From: Aeromonas australiensis
GTDB taxonomy: Bacteria > Pseudomonadota > Gammaproteobacteria > Enterobacterales > Aeromonadaceae
Length of the DNA: 41,425 nucleotides
Reading direction: 5' to 3'
Assembly (NCBI RefSeq): GCF_000819725.1
Contig: NZ_CDDH01000090.1
Coordinates: 1 to 41,425 of the forward strand
In this document: positions 39,196-41,425 of the stretch, one piece after another
How the letters are laid out: each line of letters begins with the position of its first letter
Position numbering within the stretch: position 1 is the first letter of the stretch
Notes under the pieces: generated by a model
Database searches by the model: none
Told to the model about the DNA's origin: nothing
What the model saw: only the letters and a program-made list of their open reading frames with translations
Program-made: the position numbers and the translations under genes

Positions 39196-40416
39196 TCAGC
39201 GCTTGCCCTTGAACTGCTTGACGCTGCGTTTGGCCTGAGTGCGGCGATTGGCCTGCTTGTCACGCGGGGGGCGCTTGCCCATCCCGCTGGCAGGCTGGTC
39301 GGTGACCGGGAAGCCCGCCAGCTCGCCCAACGGCAGCTCGCGGCCGGTCAGAGTGCGGATAGCTTGCAGTATGTCACTCTCGCCATGACAAACCAGCGAG
39401 ATGGCCAAGCCCTCGCGGCCAGCCCGGGCGGTACGACCGATGCGGTGTACGTAAACAGGGGCGCTGGCGGGCAAGTCCAGATTGATCACCACCGGCAGTG
39501 CCTCAACATGGATGCCGCGCGCCATCAGGTCGGTGGCTACCAGCACCCGAATTTTTCCCTCTTTGAAATCGCCGAGCGCCTGCTCGCGCACCGCCTGCTC
39601 CTTCTCGCTATGGAGGGCGGCCACCGCAATGCCCGCCTTGGCAAGCTTTCTGGCAACCCCGTCGGCATCATCCCGCGCACTGATAAAGACCAGCACCTGC
39701 GGCCATGCCTGCTCCTTGAGCAAGCTGATGAGCGCCGGGACCTTGCTGCTCTTGTTGACCAGATAGAGCCGCTCTTCGATCTCGTTCACCACGCTGTTGA
39801 GGGGGGTTGCCTCGATACGGGTTGGCTCGCGCAGCAGGCCGTTGGCCAGCGCCTCCAGCTCGGCAGGCAAGGTGGCGGAGAAGAGCAGGGTCTGGCGATC
39901 CGCCGGAATAAAGCCGAGCAGCGCCTTGATGTCGGGGGCAAAGCCCATCTCCAGCAGGCGATCCGCCTCATCCAGTACCAGTAGTTGCAAACCATCCAGC
40001 CCCAGCAGTTGCTGGGTCAGCAGATCCCGCAACCGCCCCGGCGTGGCGACCAGCAGCTGTGGCCCCTGCGCCAGCTCGGCCTGTTGCCGCTCCTGCGCAA
40101 CACCCCCACACAGCGTCACGATGCGCAGCCCCAGCGCCTCGGCACCCTCTTTTAGCGCGGCAGTGACCTGAATCGCCAGCTCGCGAGTTGGCACCAGCAC
40201 CAGACCCTGCACCTGACTGGAGGCGGGATCCAGTCGTTGCAGCAGCGGCAAGCCAAACGCCAGCGTCTTGCCGCTGCCGGTCTGGGCCAGCGCCAGCAGA
40301 TCCTGCCCCGCCAGCGCAGCCGGAATGGCCAGCTGCTGGATGCGGGTCGGCGTCTGCAAGGTGGCGGGCAAAGAGGCAAGCAGAGCAGGATGAAGGGCAA
40401 GTTCGCTAAAGGTCAT
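39196..40416 (-). CDS. DEAD-box ATP-dependent RNA helicase (RhlE-like)
   Basis: The 406-residue helicase has the full DEAD-box set: Q motif region (TPTRIQQLAIP), motif I AQTGSGKT (44-51), PTRELA (76-81), TPGR, DEAD (149-152), SAT (180-182) and HRIGRTAR (324-331). Motif V reads ARGIH (299-303), where most family members have ARGID. A short basic tail (GKRPPRDKQANRRTQAKRSVK) probably binds RNA. It unwinds short RNA duplexes, in ribosome assembly or cold response. It has no RNA-binding domain like DbpA. It converges tail-to-tail on the foldase-like gene with only two bases between stop codons and no visible terminator. Confidence 0.93.
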   Translation of the reverse strand: MTFSELALHPALLASLPATLQTPTRIQQLAIPAALAGQDLLALAQTGSGKTLAFGLPLLQRLDPASSQVQGLVLVPTRELAIQVTAALKEGAEALGLRIVTLCGGVAQERQQAELAQGPQLLVATPGRLRDLLTQQLLGLDGLQLLVLDEADRLLEMGFAPDIKALLGFIPADRQTLLFSATLPAELEALANGLLREPTRIEATPLNSVVNEIEERLYLVNKSSKVPALISLLKEQAWPQVLVFISARDDADGVARKLAKAGIAVAALHSEKEQAVREQALGDFKEGKIRVLVATDLMARGIHVEALPVVINLDLPASAPVYVHRIGRTARAGREGLAISLVCHGESDILQAIRTLTGRELPLGELAGFPVTDQPASGMGKRPPRDKQANRRTQAKRSVKQFKGKR

Positions 40417-40560
40417 GGCGCTACGTCAACAAAGAAGTGGGAGGCGAAGTCTAGTGAGCAGGGGCCGAGAAGTAAAACCCTATCCATGATGGTTTGGCCA
40501 AGGGGCGCTGACGACGGGCTGACTACACTTTAGCTGAACCATCACCAAGAGAGACTCGCC

Positions 40561-41388
40561 ATGACCAGACACATCCCCCTTCTGCTGCTCGTGGTCACCC
40601 TGCTCGGCAGCGCCACCCTCGGCCTGTCGCAGACTCCGGAGAACGACGCTGCCCCCGAGCCGCCTAAACCGATGCGCATCCTCAATGCCCACCTTGGCGA
40701 GCTGCCAGGGCTGATCAATGCCGACAAGACAGGCCCCTTTGTCGATCTGGTGCACGCCATCGATGACCTCTACCCCGATGTAACCATCAAGATCACCATC
40801 TACCCCATCGCCCGTGCCATGGCTGGGGTGAGCTCCGGCAAGGCTGATCTGGGGCTGCCCGCCATCCGCAACCTCAAGGATATCGATATGCTGGCTTATC
40901 GCTTCAGCACCCGCAGTTTTGGCAAGGTTGCCCATGTGATTTACAGCAATACCAGTTATCCAGTCACCACGGATATGGCCTACGGCATAGTGCCCACCAA
41001 ACGGGATCTGCTGATCGAGGCGGTTCCCGACTATATGCCCTTCCCGGTGCAGCGCTCGATGAGTATCGAGCAGTCACTGCGCAAGCTCTCACGCGGCCGT
41101 ATCGACGCCTTTGTCTGGGCGCAAGAGGAGGCCGACCTGATGCTCAAGCAGCTGGGGCTGACCAATATCAGGCGAGAATTTTTCGGTGATTTCGAGGATG
41201 TCTTCATCATCCAGAAAGGGGCTGCTGGTGATGAGATGGACGAATTTCTCCGCCAAGCCATCGATCAGCTGGCCGCCACCGGCAAATTGACCGAGATCTA
41301 CGAGAAGATCCACCGCCCCTATGTGGAGTGGCAACCCTCCCCACCCACCAAGGCTGAACCGGCGACTACCCCGCCCGCAACACCCTGA
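40561..41388 (+). CDS. Periplasmic solute-binding-like protein (family 3)
   Basis: The 275-residue protein has a hydrophobic N-terminal signal (about 4-22), a Pro-rich spacer (about 24-37) and a type-3 solute-binding domain that reads MRILNAHLGELPGL, IYPIARAMAGVSSGKADLGLP and SMSIEQSLRKLSRGRIDAFVWAQEEAD. A Pro/Thr/Ala-rich tail ends the protein. No transporter genes are adjacent in the window. The ligand is unknown. The start has AGAGAGACT upstream. It resembles the product at 35211-35951 only in general fold. Confidence 0.8.
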   Translation: MTRHIPLLLLVVTLLGSATLGLSQTPENDAAPEPPKPMRILNAHLGELPGLINADKTGPFVDLVHAIDDLYPDVTIKITIYPIARAMAGVSSGKADLGLPAIRNLKDIDMLAYRFSTRSFGKVAHVIYSNTSYPVTTDMAYGIVPTKRDLLIEAVPDYMPFPVQRSMSIEQSLRKLSRGRIDAFVWAQEEADLMLKQLGLTNIRREFFGDFEDVFIIQKGAAGDEMDEFLRQAIDQLAATGKLTEIYEKIHRPYVEWQPSPPTKAEPATTPPATP

Positions 41389-41425
41389 ACAGACAATTCC
41401 CGCATAAAAAAAGGTTCATCGCGGC

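Noticed and set aside
1..41425. CRISPR array, integron, prophage genes or toxin-antitoxin locus
   Set aside because: No regularly spaced repeats, attC-like sites, phage structural genes or recognisable toxin-antitoxin pairs were seen.

Overview
The window looks like a piece of the chromosome of an Aeromonas-type gammaproteobacterium (order Aeromonadales; genus inferred, not proven). It is GC-rich and densely coded. The protein sequences are gammaproteobacterial throughout and several blocks keep gene orders known from Enterobacterales and Vibrionales: hemL / clcA / erpA; pilTU divergent from yggS-proC-yggT-yggU; argR near mdh; cdaR with glycerate genes. Nearly everything is core metabolism, transport and housekeeping. 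No prophage, CRISPR array, integron or complete insertion sequence is visible.

Layout. 1-0.9 kb: gene-poor stretch with stacked terminators and a tRNA-Ser(UGA) gene on the minus strand. 1.0-3.7 kb: a periplasmic DsbA/ScsC-like thioredoxin-fold protein, a TauE/SafE-type permease and a membrane protein of unknown role. 3.9-8.1 kb: hemL (minus, long structured leader), then clcA, a coiled-coil membrane protein and erpA with a near-consensus promoter. 8.2-8.7 kb: a decayed, internally deleted IS50-group (IS4 family) insertion sequence that is not obvious from open reading frames. 8.76-13.4 kb: mdh, the complete arginine ABC transporter operon artPIQM and the divergent arginine repressor gene argR, with two ARG-box-like palindromes between them. 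13.5-18.4 kb: a YfeX-like dye-decolorising peroxidase and an FbpABC-type ferric iron transporter preceded by a Fur-box-like site. 18.7-20.5 kb: arfB (ribosome rescue), ogt-type DNA repair methyltransferase, a candidate small RNA and a hypothetical gene. 20.7-26.7 kb: yaaA, pilU and pilT, then the operon yggS-proC-yggT-yggU-DUF4426. 26.8-30.4 kb: NupC-type nucleoside transporter, LysR regulator, exported glutathione-peroxidase-like protein and NnrU-family protein. 30.6-34.2 kb: a D-glycerate module (garK, GntP-family permease, CdaR regulator). 34.4-36.0 kb: yacL, a small charged protein and a periplasmic solute-binding-like protein. 36.1-39.2 kb: a CPBP intramembrane protease, a secreted sphingomyelinase-C-like enzyme, and an overlapping gene for a membrane-anchored helical protein resembling a lipase foldase. 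39.2-41.4 kb: a DEAD-box helicase and another solute-binding-like protein.

The points most worth following up are: (i) the sphingomyelinase gene overlapping a foldase-like gene, which suggests a dedicated chaperone for a phosphodiesterase toxin; (ii) the IS50-group relic between erpA and mdh; (iii) a candidate Hfq-type small RNA downstream of ogt; (iv) a duplicated ribosome-binding-site/start region in front of proC that creates an overlapping leader ORF; and (v) a structured 5' leader on hemL. Function assignments come from recognising family motifs by eye. No database search or folding calculation was run.
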